Below are positions 47,401 through 59,600 of a stretch of DNA of 64,000 nucleotides, one piece after another. The notes beneath the pieces are model-generated. The model did not search any database. It saw only the letters and a program-made list of their open reading frames with translations, and was not told the DNA's origin. The position numbers were made by a program, and so were the translations under genes. Positions within the stretch are counted from its first letter, which is position 1, and each line of letters begins with the position of its first letter. Origin of the DNA: Synchiropus splendidus (taxonomy: Eukaryota > Chordata > Actinopteri > Syngnathiformes > Callionymidae); NCBI RefSeq assembly GCF_027744825.2, contig NC_071342.1, forward strand, positions 17,634,501 through 17,698,500, given 5' to 3'.

Positions 47401-48010
47401 CATGAGTCATGGCAAGTAATCTCCCAGGGGGCTCGTTGGTGCAGTCTATAAATGGAAATAGCAGAAAAACAGCGGCTTCCCTCGCCCACCCCGGACTGCC
47501 TTATTAGAGGTTGATGCCTTATGACAGCGAGTGCTTTGTTTAGCCGCTGCTTGAACTTGCCGATCCCCCTTTTCCTTGACCAGGAAGGAGTCGACGCGAA
47601 CAAACGTGTATAAATAAGCTGCTTAGTGTCAGGAGAAATCACTCCGGAATGTGAGAATGTGTCACTAAAAACAGGTCAGTCGGCGAGGAAAGTGGATGAA
47701 GACTTTTCTCTTTTTTTTTTCCTTCTCTCTACAAGGTTTTCTGTCTTAAAATAAGTCGGCATGTGTGACATGGACTAGTTAACTTGGCTTCTTGGTTTCC
47801 CGTTGGCAACCCTGCTGTGGAGCTGGCCTAGATCAAATTTATCTGGGACAACAGCCCTGGAAGAAAATACTTCTAATGCTATGACCATTCTATTTTGCCT
47901 TTCATTAAAAAAAGGAAGATGTTTTTCAAATAAATTTGTCTCCGGGCGGATTGTTGTTAGAGCTGCGGAGAGTTTTGTGAAGCTCTTGGTTATTGCACTT
48001 ACCTCAAAGG
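44404..48010. other. non-coding region, no gene seen
   Basis: Contains a short SINE body scrap at 45599-45622 (gtgggtttcctccgggtgca), a (CTC)n tract at 46997-47015, and GC-rich 46840-47230. No splice-consistent coding chain. Confidence 0.5.
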
Positions 48011-48014
48011 TCTC

Positions 48015-48236
48015 ATCTATAATGCATTATTACAACACTCACAAGGCATCATAATGCATTTATAAAGCTTCGTATAAGATCTCATAAGTCTTCATAATCC
48101 TGTATGATAAAAAGAATAATAAAAGATGGAGTTAAATCTGTTACTTATAATACTTCATAAACCTTGAAATAAGTTACCATACATGATTATTAACCTTCAA
48201 GTCTTATAAATGCATTACGAGGTCTAATAATAATTG
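48015..48236. repeat. repeat rich in AATGCATT / ataagtctt words
   Basis: ataatgcattattac, ataatgcatttataaag and ataaatgcattacga recur within 200 bp, with many cttcataa/cttataa words. This resembles a common fish interspersed repeat and abuts dispersed-repeat copy 2. Confidence 0.5.
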
Positions 48237-48523
48237 AACAGTTTACTCTCCAGACAACTGGGAACCTTTGTTAGTGCAGGAGTTCCTGTTCCACTGATCA
48301 CACTGATGCACAAGACACGTGGCAGCTAGGATGAAAACAACAACAACAACAAACATGGAGGAATCAAAACAAAAGCAAACAAAAGCATCTGTTTGCTTTT
48401 GTTCAGGGATGTTTTTCACTACACAATGACCAGGGTTTCCACTACTCTGAATGTACTGGAAATTCTTATATAAATATTTTCAAGACATTAAAAGAGCTTT
48501 AGTTTAAATAAGGTGTTATAAAA
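48237..48523 (+). repeat. dispersed repeat, copy 2, with internal hairpin
   Basis: Second copy of the 12615-12898 repeat. The outer bases of the left hairpin arm are deleted, but the remaining stem (48368-48380 with 48391-48403) is a perfect 13 bp. Confidence 0.9.
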
Positions 48524-48679
48524 ACTTGAATATAGCGACCATCGTGATTTACTGTGCTGTTGTCATTGTGTTGTTTAAATGTATGTATGGCTCCATCATT
48601 TGATTCAGTAATATACCAAATTCATTCAAATTGTGTTCATTTGTGGTTTGTACATTAACTTGCCGCTTTTAGGATTTCA

Positions 48680-48760
48680 GACACTCTGGTTTCCTCTCAC
48701 AGTTCTCAAACGTTTAGATGCTAGTGATGACTCTAAGTAGTTGTGAGTATTGGTGTCGCT
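48680..48760 (+). mobile_element. SINE body fragment
   Basis: cactctggtttcctctcaca, then tgatgactctaagtag, match the conserved body of fish SINEs. Confidence 0.55.
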
Positions 48761-51143
48761 ATACTCCGTTTCTCGTCCAGGTAGCTGAACTTTGTGACCT
48801 CACAAAGAGAAGAAGATGGAGAGCATGGATGAATACCGTGCTGTTTACAGCGTTGCCACCTTAGCTGGTGACCCACCTTTCTCAAGCTGCCTCAGGAGAA
48901 CACAACGTGCTACATGAGGTCAATGTTTGAGGAAAAATACTAGTTGGAGATGAGCACCATTAGAGGCCCTTATATCTATATCTGACTATATCTATATCCC
49001 ATCTTTGTATGAGCTATTCTTCCCAGTGATCACTTGGATTTTTGTCACCCTTCACACCATAACTACCAGTGCCAAAAAGTCAGAGGACGTAATGAAGTAC
49101 GTGGATGGCAAAGGAGTCCCGAATTCCAAAGCAAACCACCAAAGCAGTCACATTTGTGTCGCTCGAAGTGACAAAATCATACACCCTTATGAACAAACAT
49201 GGCAACTGATAAAGCCTTCATTCCCTTTGCAGACTGGAATTTTGTCAAATCCTGATATGCTACCTGGATATCTACACAGATAAAAACACTGAGGTTATCA
49301 ACACCGGGACAGTTTGTGAAGTAACAACAAAGTTAGGGAGACCAGATGGTTTGGACACATGAAGGTCCACGACCTTCCATTCCTGAATGAGTTGGACACC
49401 CTTGCTGTGGAGGATTTCCCACGTTATCGTCAGCTGACAAACATCTGACACCTCAGACAGACAAAGGTCCTTCGGAGATAAGATACCCTTGAACTTTCTT
49501 ATGTCTTGTACAGTGAAGGAAGTGGGACAAAGTCATGACCTAGAATAGTCAAATGTCTCCTCAGCATATTTTCCTGACTGGTTCTAAATGCAAATAGTGA
49601 GTCGGCAGGTAAACCTCAGCGCCGCCGCTCCCCCGCCCGCGTCTTCCTATCACCCCTGAGCCCACCTGCTCCCTCAGAGAGCAGACACACCCGGCCCACC
49701 GTTCCTCCCTCCGAGCCTGCAGCTAAAGTCTACCAAGCCTCCACAGAAGCCCAGACTAAGCCGCAGCACGCCTGGCTGCAAACCAGAGTAGGGTGGGATC
49801 TACTTCGCTGTGGGCCTTTTGTTTAGCTGCCACTGCTAGAAACTCCCTGCCAGGTCGTGTTTGCTCTTTTTCTTTTTTTTTCCCCCTTCACCTGTCGTCA
49901 CTTTGCTCTCTTTCATCTGCAGGCGTCTTTGTCGAGATCGTCCCTCGAGGCAGTCAAGACATTATCTCAGCGGAGGGGGAAAAAAAGAAGGTAAAGTGAC
50001 ATCAGAGCTTTTGAGTGAAGACACCAGCAGGCCTGCGGCTGTTGGTTTTTGTCGGGAGCACTTAAATTGGAAAGGCGGATTAGGATGAACAGAAGAGGGA
50101 GGCAGGTGAAGGGACGAGCGCCGCCCCCGACGACGACGACTCCGGTGTTTGTGATTTCTTTTGCCGCCGTCGTCGTCGTGCTTTTCATTCTTCTGGAGAT
50201 GATGCTGAGCTTTCCGTGGTGACTCATGAGAAACGCTGACGAATAAAGTCATTTAAACGTAAGGTTGTCGGCAGTTACTCGTCTATTGTTATTGTTTTTA
50301 TTAGTATTATTTCCTCTCACAATCCAAAAACATGCTGAGGTGAGTGAAGAATGAATGAGTGTGTAGGTTTGTGGAACAAGGTCACGAGAGATGTACGAAC
50401 AACTGCCACAGGAAACAGGAAATGATTAAGAATGAACAGAAAGTGTCATCGCTTTAAAACCCAAAACAGGTCAGATAAGACAACCACACACACACACACA
50501 AGAAATGGGAGGAAACCAGAGTTCAGACAACCCAAATAGATGAATATATGCAACTTTTGCACATATATATATATTTGGAATGGAGATTGCAGCTTACAGT
50601 AAGTTGGGGCCGCAGACAAACACGCCACAACACACATTTGGTTTGTGCAGTTGGTGATGCAACAGCCAGCAAACTAGCAATAATGGTCCGTTTAGTCTCA
50701 CTGTTTGTGCTTTATTTGTTTTTCCTGCGGCTACGTGAGAGCGCTGCTGGTTAAGCACGTTGTCAAGAGCTCACGATGGCTCGTTTTGAAAGTCGGCGTT
50801 CCAAAAACTGATCTCACCGCAGGGCTTTTGGCTCCGGCTCTCAGCAGCCCTCTGGCCCTCATGACAACAGGAGGCCTGTTTTGCTTCGCAGCATAGCAAC
50901 ACCACCCTGAGGTAAGCCTGACCCTTGACTGACAAAACACATTATTGGCTGAAGATCTACGCTCCAGATAGTTGCTGAGAGCCTTCAGAGTGTCTGTTTG
51001 TTTGGTGAAATACATTTTTCCTGAACAGAATGGTTCCCCCTGAGCCAGTGTGTAGGACCAACACACTTCTGCCTTCGCTGAAGCAGTGTTGAGTAGGAAG
51101 ATCAAGTCTCCCTATAGTGGAGCACAGAGAAGTTTGGTGCTTG
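48761..51143. other. non-coding region, no gene seen
   Basis: Holds a small SINE scrap at 50309-50345 (ttcctctcacaatccaaaaa), a (CA)n at 50485-50500, and an inverted CGA/TCG trinucleotide pair at 50130-50179. No coding chain. Confidence 0.5.
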
Positions 51144-51273
51144 CAGGCACTCTGGTTTCTTCCCCCCAGTGCAAAAACATACAGAAGCTAACTGATGACT
51201 CTAAATTGTTCATAGACGCGATAGTCTACAGTAGTGTCCCAGTGAGGGACTGGAGACCTTTCCAGGGTGAAAT
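51144..51273 (+). mobile_element. SINE body fragment
   Basis: ggcactctggtttcttcccc, gcaaaaacatacagaagcta, tgatgactctaaattgttca and gactggagacctttccaggg reproduce the conserved fish SINE/L2 body in order. Confidence 0.75.
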
Positions 51274-51301
51274 GAAACGGAAATAATTACGTATTTCTTG
51301 T

Positions 51302-51355
51302 GCGACCCGGTACCAATTGATCCACGCGGACCGGTACCGGGGGTTGGGGACCACT
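51302..51355 (-). mobile_element. hAT-type terminal fragment
   Basis: The minus strand begins cagtggtccccaacccccgg and then ccggtaccggtccg-like sequence, the end of a widespread vertebrate hAT family. Confidence 0.6.
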
Positions 51356-54081
51356 GTCTCAATGGACAGATCAGTGGGAGACGTCATTGTCTCACCCTCT
51401 GACTCAGGAATGCTCCGTGATGACGACATTTCTTGCCGTTGGTTTTCGAATGACCAGAAATCATTTCAAACCGGTTTTCACCTGACATAACCACAGTTGG
51501 CGTTTAAAAGGCCAGTCAAGAAAAACAAGTGCGGCGACTTCATGAGGCAATCATTCACCACAGGTTGGATGAAGTTGCCGGTACTTATCCCAGCAGAGGT
51601 TGGAGTCTCTGATAAAGACTCCCGGCCCAGCGTGGCACCGCCGCATTAGTCACCGCTGTGTCCTTACAACTCCTTGGAGTCTGTTTTTGTCCTCAAAGAC
51701 GCCGCGCTTGTGTTTATATGCCCTCGCACATATCAATTACTTTACGACTTTGGAGGTGTCATCCCCAAGGTGTTTGAAAATTAGGTTTCAATGTCAGCGG
51801 AGAGGCACGTTCCTGACAAATTTAACTGCACTCTCTCCTCCAGGCTATTCCGCCTCCTCTTCAGCTGAGGGTGAAACCGAAACCATCCGGTCCCAGCGCC
51901 ACAGAATAATGGTCGGTGAGAATGGAAGCGTTTCTATAGCTCGGCCAGTCTTTCCTCTTTTTACAGTTCGTCTGTCAGCAGCTCTGGCCACGTTTCGTGA
52001 AGAAAAAAAGAGGAAATGAAACCTCTGTGTGAACACACGGTGGATTCCTGAAAACTTGGAGAGCGAAGATGGCGTCACCCCCCCTCTCTGAGTCAGACAC
52101 AGAGTGTGCCCTGGTTGAACTTCCTGTTTCAGTCTGCTGCAGATATCGGGTTTCTCCATCCCAGCCACACAGGAAGTGACTCACACTTATTCACCAGTCG
52201 TCTGCAGACTCGCCGAGCCCCAGAGTGACAGGACCTGGAGGGGGCCAAATTAGCTCCTGAAACTTTAATCTCCTACAACTCAATTATTTAATATCTGAGC
52301 CACCCACTTCAAAGGAACGCCTGGGCCGCCGCCTCCTCCCCGGCTGGCTGATGGCGGCTTTCAATCCCGTCTCCTGAAGGACTCGCCAATTTCATATCAC
52401 TACCCTGCGGTTTGACTGACGCTGTGCTGAAATGTTGCAGCGCTCCCTGAAACCCGAGATATACTGCGCCAATAAAACCGCAGTGCATTAAAGTGTGCTA
52501 GCTAGAGGTGAAACGAGAGAATGGCGCTTCACTTCTCCTTCTGTGTGTTCAGCCATTCTAATTTGGGATTCTCTTTCCAAATTCAAAGCCAAATCATTTG
52601 CAGCTGCCGAGCGTAATCTCTTCTGACTCCAAAACGGCAAAAGGAGGAAGCAATTACCGTGATTTGGAATGTAGCGGACACACAAAGAAGCACATGGAAA
52701 AGTGCAAAACAACCTTACGTAACAAAGAAGAGATTAATTTTAATGTAGGCGTGATGCTAAATGTGTTTGGCAAAGTCATAGCGGGTCTTAATGGCGTCTT
52801 TGTTTACTGCAGGATTTATGATGGCGGTGAGCTCATCGTGACGAACCGGCGACCGGCGACAAAGGTGAAGAGCGGCAACAACCTTGAGATGGAGGTCATG
52901 AATTATTTCGCCACTGACCTTGATTTTTTTTTTTTCCTTTTTTGTCTCACCGAGCCACGATACACTTTTCCAGACCTACATAGCTATTGGCTCTGTGGAA
53001 AAGTGGATCAGAGAAGTGGAAAGTTAATCCCCAAGACCCTCCCAGGCCCAGACAAGATGTAGGAGAGGGTCTCTTGCTGAGTGGGGTCACACGCACACAA
53101 ACACATTTGTCCTGCCGCAGACACTCGCAAGGCTTTTAATTCACATCTAGGATGGATGTGAGCCACGATGGCGGCAACGGAAACAGTCACTGTGAATGTT
53201 TGTTTTCAAATAAGAAGTTATAGGTAAATGCTAATGTCTAAGGTGTGTTTAGCTTGGAAATACGTCCACTCTTCTGCTCCCTGTCAGTCACAAGGATACG
53301 TTGAAGCACCAAAAATATGGTGCCGTTTGATTTTACGTGAATCATCGGTTATCGGCTACAGCCGATATTGAAAGTGTGGAATTCAGTATTCCTCCCTATT
53401 TGTCAAAGAAAATTGGTCATATCGGTCTGGAAGTGTTTTCTTAACCTGGTCTTCAGTGGCTCCAACCTGAGAACTTCACGCAGCACCATTCAAAACCCTC
53501 CACTGACTTATTCCCAGTGGTTCTTCACATGCATGGACCACACTTCGACCACATGCCCATTCTACATCTGAGACCGTTTCAGAATGGAAGAGTTTAGAAA
53601 ACCTGTCCTGACCTGGACTTCTGAATGAGAAAAAAAAGCACCGATTTGTTGGAAAACATGAAACTCGGTTTTCATCAACACGCCAAGTCCAGCAGTGAGA
53701 ATCTTAACTGGGTCACCGTTCTTTTTATACAGCCACAGAGAGCGTCACAAACTCTTCAGTCCCAACCTAAAAATAACCCGTTTAGATGCGGAGGAGCCTT
53801 TGATTTGGGGACAGAACCTCAATCAAAGATTTCATTAAAAGGCTTTTTCAGGAGGATCGTCTTGCCTCGCGACCGCTTTGAAAATGGTAAACAGGAACGA
53901 GCACGGCTGCCAGCATCACATCATCTCTGGCAGCATCCGCCTGGAACAGATGGTTTTTCGGGCAGACTACATTAAATGTACCTAATGAGCCAGAGCAGGC
54001 ATGATCTCATGCTAGCCTACTTCCATTCTTAATCTTTCCGCATCAGGCACGTGTGTGTGCGGGTGGAAGTGAAGAGTTTGC

Positions 54082-54162
54082 CAGAGAGAGAGAGAGAGTG
54101 TGTGCGCACCAGTTCGGCTGGTGTGAGCATACAAATGCAGATGTGTGTGTGTGTGTGTGTGT
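54082..54162. repeat. (GA)n and (GT)n microsatellites
   Basis: gagagagagagagag at 54082-54098 and about ten GT units at 54142-54162, separated by about 43 bp. Confidence 0.9.
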
Positions 54163-56572
54163 CAGATGCAGGTCCCTTAACAGCCCAGTGGAGTGACTCT
54201 ATCAAGGGAACAATGGGTATTCTGAGCCCGGCGGTGTGACAAAGGTTCACGCTGACACGCTTTCCTAAATTAGGCTGCTCATGCACAGGAGGGGAACAAG
54301 TTCTGCTCCTATTCTTCTCCTCCACTCCAGGGTCATTGTGCAGACAGGAAAAAGCTACAGAGACATATGACTTGACGTGCTTCACCAAAGTAGGTTAAGG
54401 GCGCTCCACTTGCGAATGTTAAAAAAAATCACACAGAGCGGTATTTAAAGTGGGATTAGAGGCGACCGATTCAGAGCAGCACAACAAAAGACGCTGAACT
54501 CGCTCTGACTGGTGATGTACTGTACTGTAACATACAAGTGGGGAGCAGGTGGACTCACCTCCTCTGACACGCGACACATCTCACTGATATTAAATACTGA
54601 CAGTTCATTAAATCTGACTGACTGCTGGTACTGAGCTGTATCCAAAATATAACACGTCTGTAGCTGTGATCCTGGTAAACATCAGCATTTCAAGCCATTT
54701 TTCATATAGCAGCATCAATTTCTAGCCTTCAAAATGATCATTTTTGTTGAACTTTACAAAAGGTATAAACATACTACAACTACAAGAAAGTGCAACTAAA
54801 TAAATGTTCATTTCATTTTTAAGTTCATTTGTTCGTTTTATTTTAAGCTGAGTTGCAAAGATAACTAAACTGATGGTGTAACTCGAGTTCGAGTGTGTAG
54901 TTTATTTGAATTGTGCCTGAATTGTCTATAATCCGCAGATGTGAATTTCTGAATTCATATTTTATATTGCTGTCACTGATGCAAACAGAATTATGAATGG
55001 TTGGAAAAAGAAAATGGAAGCATAGAACAAGGCCTATTCTTGGAAAAAATAAAGGAAAAACATTTACTAAAAAAAGAAAATTCAAGTGACACTATGGATA
55101 AAGAGCAGGGGAGCAAGTCGCATTATAATGAACCACTTTCAGTTATCTGTTTGTATTTTAGTATTTAGGAAGTAAAAGTTTAAGCAGCACCTGTGCAGCA
55201 CAAAAAAAGAAAGTTGCTGATCAATACTAATACACTTATAAACCATAAACCCGCGAGATGAACCAGTTCCCTTAACAGTGTTTCTTTTTTTTTTGTAGCC
55301 AATTTCCAATAGGTTTGCGTCAATGAGAGCAGTAGAGGCAAGAAAACGTCCCCACTGACTCGCTCCTCCAGTAAACGTTGGTTGAACCCAGCAGCCAAAA
55401 ATGGTGTCACCTCGACATGAGCACATCTTTTACGATGATGAATGAGATTAAACATATTTGGACCGCTGTCACTGAAGGGTTTATGATGGTGACCAGATGT
55501 TGAGTTGACAGTTTCCATCAATGAGCCACTAATAATCCCCAGCTTTCCGACCCAAGTGGAATCCTGGAGTCGCTTTAAAGGCCACGTCATCAGTTTTTGT
55601 CTCCAGTGATTCAGTGAGATAACCTGCGTTACGTCAAACCCTGTTTTCCACTACCCTTCTCATAAACACCGGCTCTCACCGAGATGTTGCAACTCTGCAT
55701 TCAGAGCTGCAGATGTGAACAGAGAAGTCTTTGAAGAGGCAGAGTCGGGGGCCTCTGTGACTCCCCCTCTCCGCTCTGAACTCCCACCGCACACGTCTGC
55801 TTCCAGGAAACCAGCTGTTGAATTAAGGAGAAGGGAGGAGGCGATATTCTATATCAGGGCTGTGAATCACAGCTCCATGTTCTGTATTTTTCCGACGGTG
55901 GTTTGGCGGAGCGAGCGGCTGGCCGTGTGCATGAGCAGGAATGTGTTATGGAGCGGCCCCCGGTGCTGACTGGGGTTGCTGGGTTATTACACGGCCCCGG
56001 GGGTGCTTATTTAAACCAAAGTCCTGTCTGGACTATTGCACTCAAACACTGTTATTGTACCGCAGCTGCAGGAGACAGAAACGCAGTCGGAAAAAAGCAG
56101 GAGAGAGAGTTGTCACGGGAGGGGCAGAAGCAGGAAGAGGGAAGGGGAGAGGAGGTCTGGATAATGTCATCCATCCTTCCCAGGAAACCACAAGAAACAA
56201 TCAGTGAAGCATGCGGGCGGGAGAGGGAGCGAGCAAGCGCCGACTCACTCCGGATGATGAATGTTGTTTTTCCAAACAAAATCGGATCAGAATTTTTGGG
56301 GAAAAGCAGTTTTATTATTGTTTTAGCTGCTGAAGTTGCAGAGTCATTACAGGTATTCAGACAGAAACCCAATACGTTGTGTCCAGACAGTGGCCGACCG
56401 TCGTCTTCTGATGACATGGGGTCTCAGGAAATGGAAATCACACCATTACCATTGACCCTTTCAAGCCGGTCGCGAAGTTTAGTGAAGCCGACCAGCACTT
56501 AAAATTACAAACTAGAGAAGCACTCAGAGAGCGCAAACCTCTGCCAAGCAGGTGCAGGCTCCTCTAAATCTT

Positions 56573-56607
56573 TCCATAACTTTTAAAGTTATTTTAAAAG
56601 TTATGGA
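56573..56607. repeat. perfect inverted repeat / hairpin
   Basis: tccataacttttaaa and tttaaaagttatgga are exact reverse complements (15 bp) around the 5-base loop gttat. Confidence 0.9.
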
Positions 56608-59600
56608 CACGGACAAACCAACGCTCTCTTATTGGTGGACGCTAGGAGAAACTCACTTTGTGAACAGCGTTCCAAAACAGTGCTGTGTAAATAAAGCTTA
56701 TTATTAAAGCAAGAACCTCAGCAGACTTGTAAACAATCTCAGTGACAGCAACAATTCCACATGACTAGTCTCTTCTTGCTCATCTAAAAACTGAATTTCC
56801 CACATCAGTACTTCTGTACATTGAATCACAGCTCCACAGGATGAGCAACTTTGGTATGATAGTATTATAGTATTTGGTATACAGGTGTAACGTAAAGCAT
56901 TTTGTGGTGACACATCCTGTGACCTGTATGAGAACTACATAGTGTTGCATGCAAGACTGTTCAGTTTTTATGCCACATATGTATCACATTCAATAATATA
57001 GAAAACACTGGCATAAAATAGTGGAATATAGTGTGGTGTATTTTAGGATGTAGCCCAGTAGTAGTATAGTATAGCACAGCATGTTCGATTAAAAACTTAA
57101 ATGTCTGGTAGTATAGTATGGATTGTTTTAGTACTTGCTTATCTAGTGTAGTAATGGTGAAGCAGATATGTTCGTGTCGTGTAACTGTAGTGTAGCATCT
57201 CAGAATAGTTCAGCAAATATAAGTGAAGTTTAAATGACAATACTATGGTACAAATTGAATTGTGTAGTAATTTGTGTTTTGCTTAGCTTAGTACACTGTA
57301 TAGTCTAATAGAAAGTAGTGTTGTGATTCATTGTGAACTACGTCACAAATTTTAAGAGTAAGTTGCAAAGTGCAATGTTGCGATGATGTGTATCAACGCA
57401 GGACAGTGACTCCCGAGGTTCTAATCCGAGGTATTTGAAACCTTGTTTTATTGCTGAAAAACCTGGAAGTAATACTTGGCATATTGTCGTGGAGCCTGCG
57501 GAAGGAAAACTGAAGTAATAGTGGGCAGCAATGCAGGAGCCCTAAAATGTCAGTAATTCCAATGAGAGAAGACGGATCAGTCGCAGCGGTCGGAAAGTTA
57601 ACGTCATGAACGCGAGCACCAGAGTTTGTGGAAAAAGAGGGAAGCTGAAGAGTCTGGCTCCTGCTGTGGAATGGCGGAAATCCTGGTCTGATTGTGTAGC
57701 CGTGTTTGCCCGAGCTCAGACGGATTGAAGGAAAGGAATGTGTGGCCTACATTCCCTCTGCGGCCCCCGCCTCCCAAGCACAGCGTGCAGAAGTCAAACA
57801 GGCTGCGATCAGAAACGATAAAGGACGGAACAGGTTGTCAGTGACTTTCTGTCCAGGTTCAAAAATAGACTGCGTCACCTGGCAGGGAAGGGTTAAGTCT
57901 GCTGGCTGCGGAGAGGTGGAGGTACGTGCAGGCAGACAGACAGGCTGGAGGTGGGGGGCGGGGAGCAAGCGTTGCACTCACATGAAATTAAACTGAGGAT
58001 AAAGTGCTGAGTCATGCTGTTCCAGGGCCCTTATTACCTGCTCCGTCACCCCAGCTTTACGAGGTGGGCTGCCAGGAGATGACTGGGGAGGGAGGCGGGG
58101 GGGGGGGGCGATGCAGTGGCAGGCAGCTCTCATTTACAGGAACCTTCTGGAGGTAATAACAAACCCAACACCCCCACCTTAAACTCACACATCGCCCCCC
58201 CTCGCCCCGCACGACACGCCTCGTTTTTGGCTGCTCCAGAGAAAGCTGCAGCCAACAGGACTTCAGGAGGAACCTTGAACTGATCTCTGACGGCATCTAA
58301 AATGTTTGTTTACCAAGTTTTCAGAGTCACGTCTTCCAAGTCAAACATTTGATTTTGAATTATATTTATTTTTATTCTCAAAATTTCATTAAAATTATTG
58401 CGTTTTCACAGATCAAGTTCACCTCATATTTAACTGTCATACATTGAGCTGCAATTAAAATGCATTTTGTACAAACTTACTTGCTCAAAAATATCATATC
58501 TAATAGATGTCTCCTCCTTGGTGGATTTAGAACCATCCAGTGATTCACTACACCATTTTTTCAGGCCAAACAAATGGAAAACAGCATAAGAAAGAAGCTG
58601 CCAGATCAACACCAACACAAGAATGAAGGTGAGACACAAACTCTTCAAATGATTCCTGGAAATTTAACTTCTAGGTTTTGTCACCTTCACACACACCACC
58701 ATAATAATTCACAGCATTCCTTGTTGACATCCATATGGGGGATTTGTCGCAGCCAGAATGAAGTGCGTCATCGCCACAGCCCTCAGATCACGTTCTCACA
58801 TCAGACACGCGAGCTGTCATGACAGCGACGTCTGCTCACCTAGCGAGGTGACGGCGTGTTAGCAATGTGTTAAAGAAGAGGAAGCCAGGGAGGGGCTGCA
58901 CGTGGTGGGAACTTAAATGGCTATAACGTCTTCACATCTCCAGCTAGCTTCTGAAACTTCCTTTTCATACCATTTATGAAAAGGAAGAATTCACATCCAA
59001 ACACACGGAGAAATCGCTACCATCTGCACTTTCAACCTTGAAAAGTTGCAGGTATAAGTGCAAGTTTTGGAGTTGGCCACTACGAAGGGTTTAGGTCCAC
59101 CTGAGTCAGACAAGTCTGTCCGACCACCAAAAAGCACTTGTTGCACTGAGCATGAAAGAGAAACCTGTAAAAGCTGTGAGGGATTCTATCGCCAAGTCTG
59201 TTCTGATTAAGTTACCTCATGCATTCCCAAGCTAGAGTGAGTGATTTGTGTGCCGAGTCGTGGGTCTCACAAACCTCGACCAACCAAGTGAAGTAACATT
59301 TCATCAGAAGACACATTTGTCTGTGTAACGTCAGCCGTTATGGGGCTCTGGTAGTGGCAGGTTACGAAACTGCTAAATCGGGCAAACAGCTGACCAAGCT
59401 AATTCTACGATGTCAGCGGTTCGGCCAGGCGCGTGGAACGCTCAGTCAACGCTCACCAGAACAAATGTTTGACTTGATCTTCATCAGTCAGATGTCCACG
59501 CCCATCTTCAAACTGTTTTACTGTATTCCCCCCCCCCTCCCACTCCACTCCACCCCCTCCTCTAAATGAATCTGATGCCTGTCTGTGTCGGGGGTGAACA

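Noticed and set aside
52598..53062. 154-codon ORF
   Set aside because: No domain, interrupted by a run of Phe from a T tract, and no splice context. It may lie in conserved non-coding DNA.
55903..56502. 199-codon plus-strand ORF
   Set aside because: Low-complexity Arg/Glu-rich translation of a purine-rich stretch, with no known motif and no splice sites.
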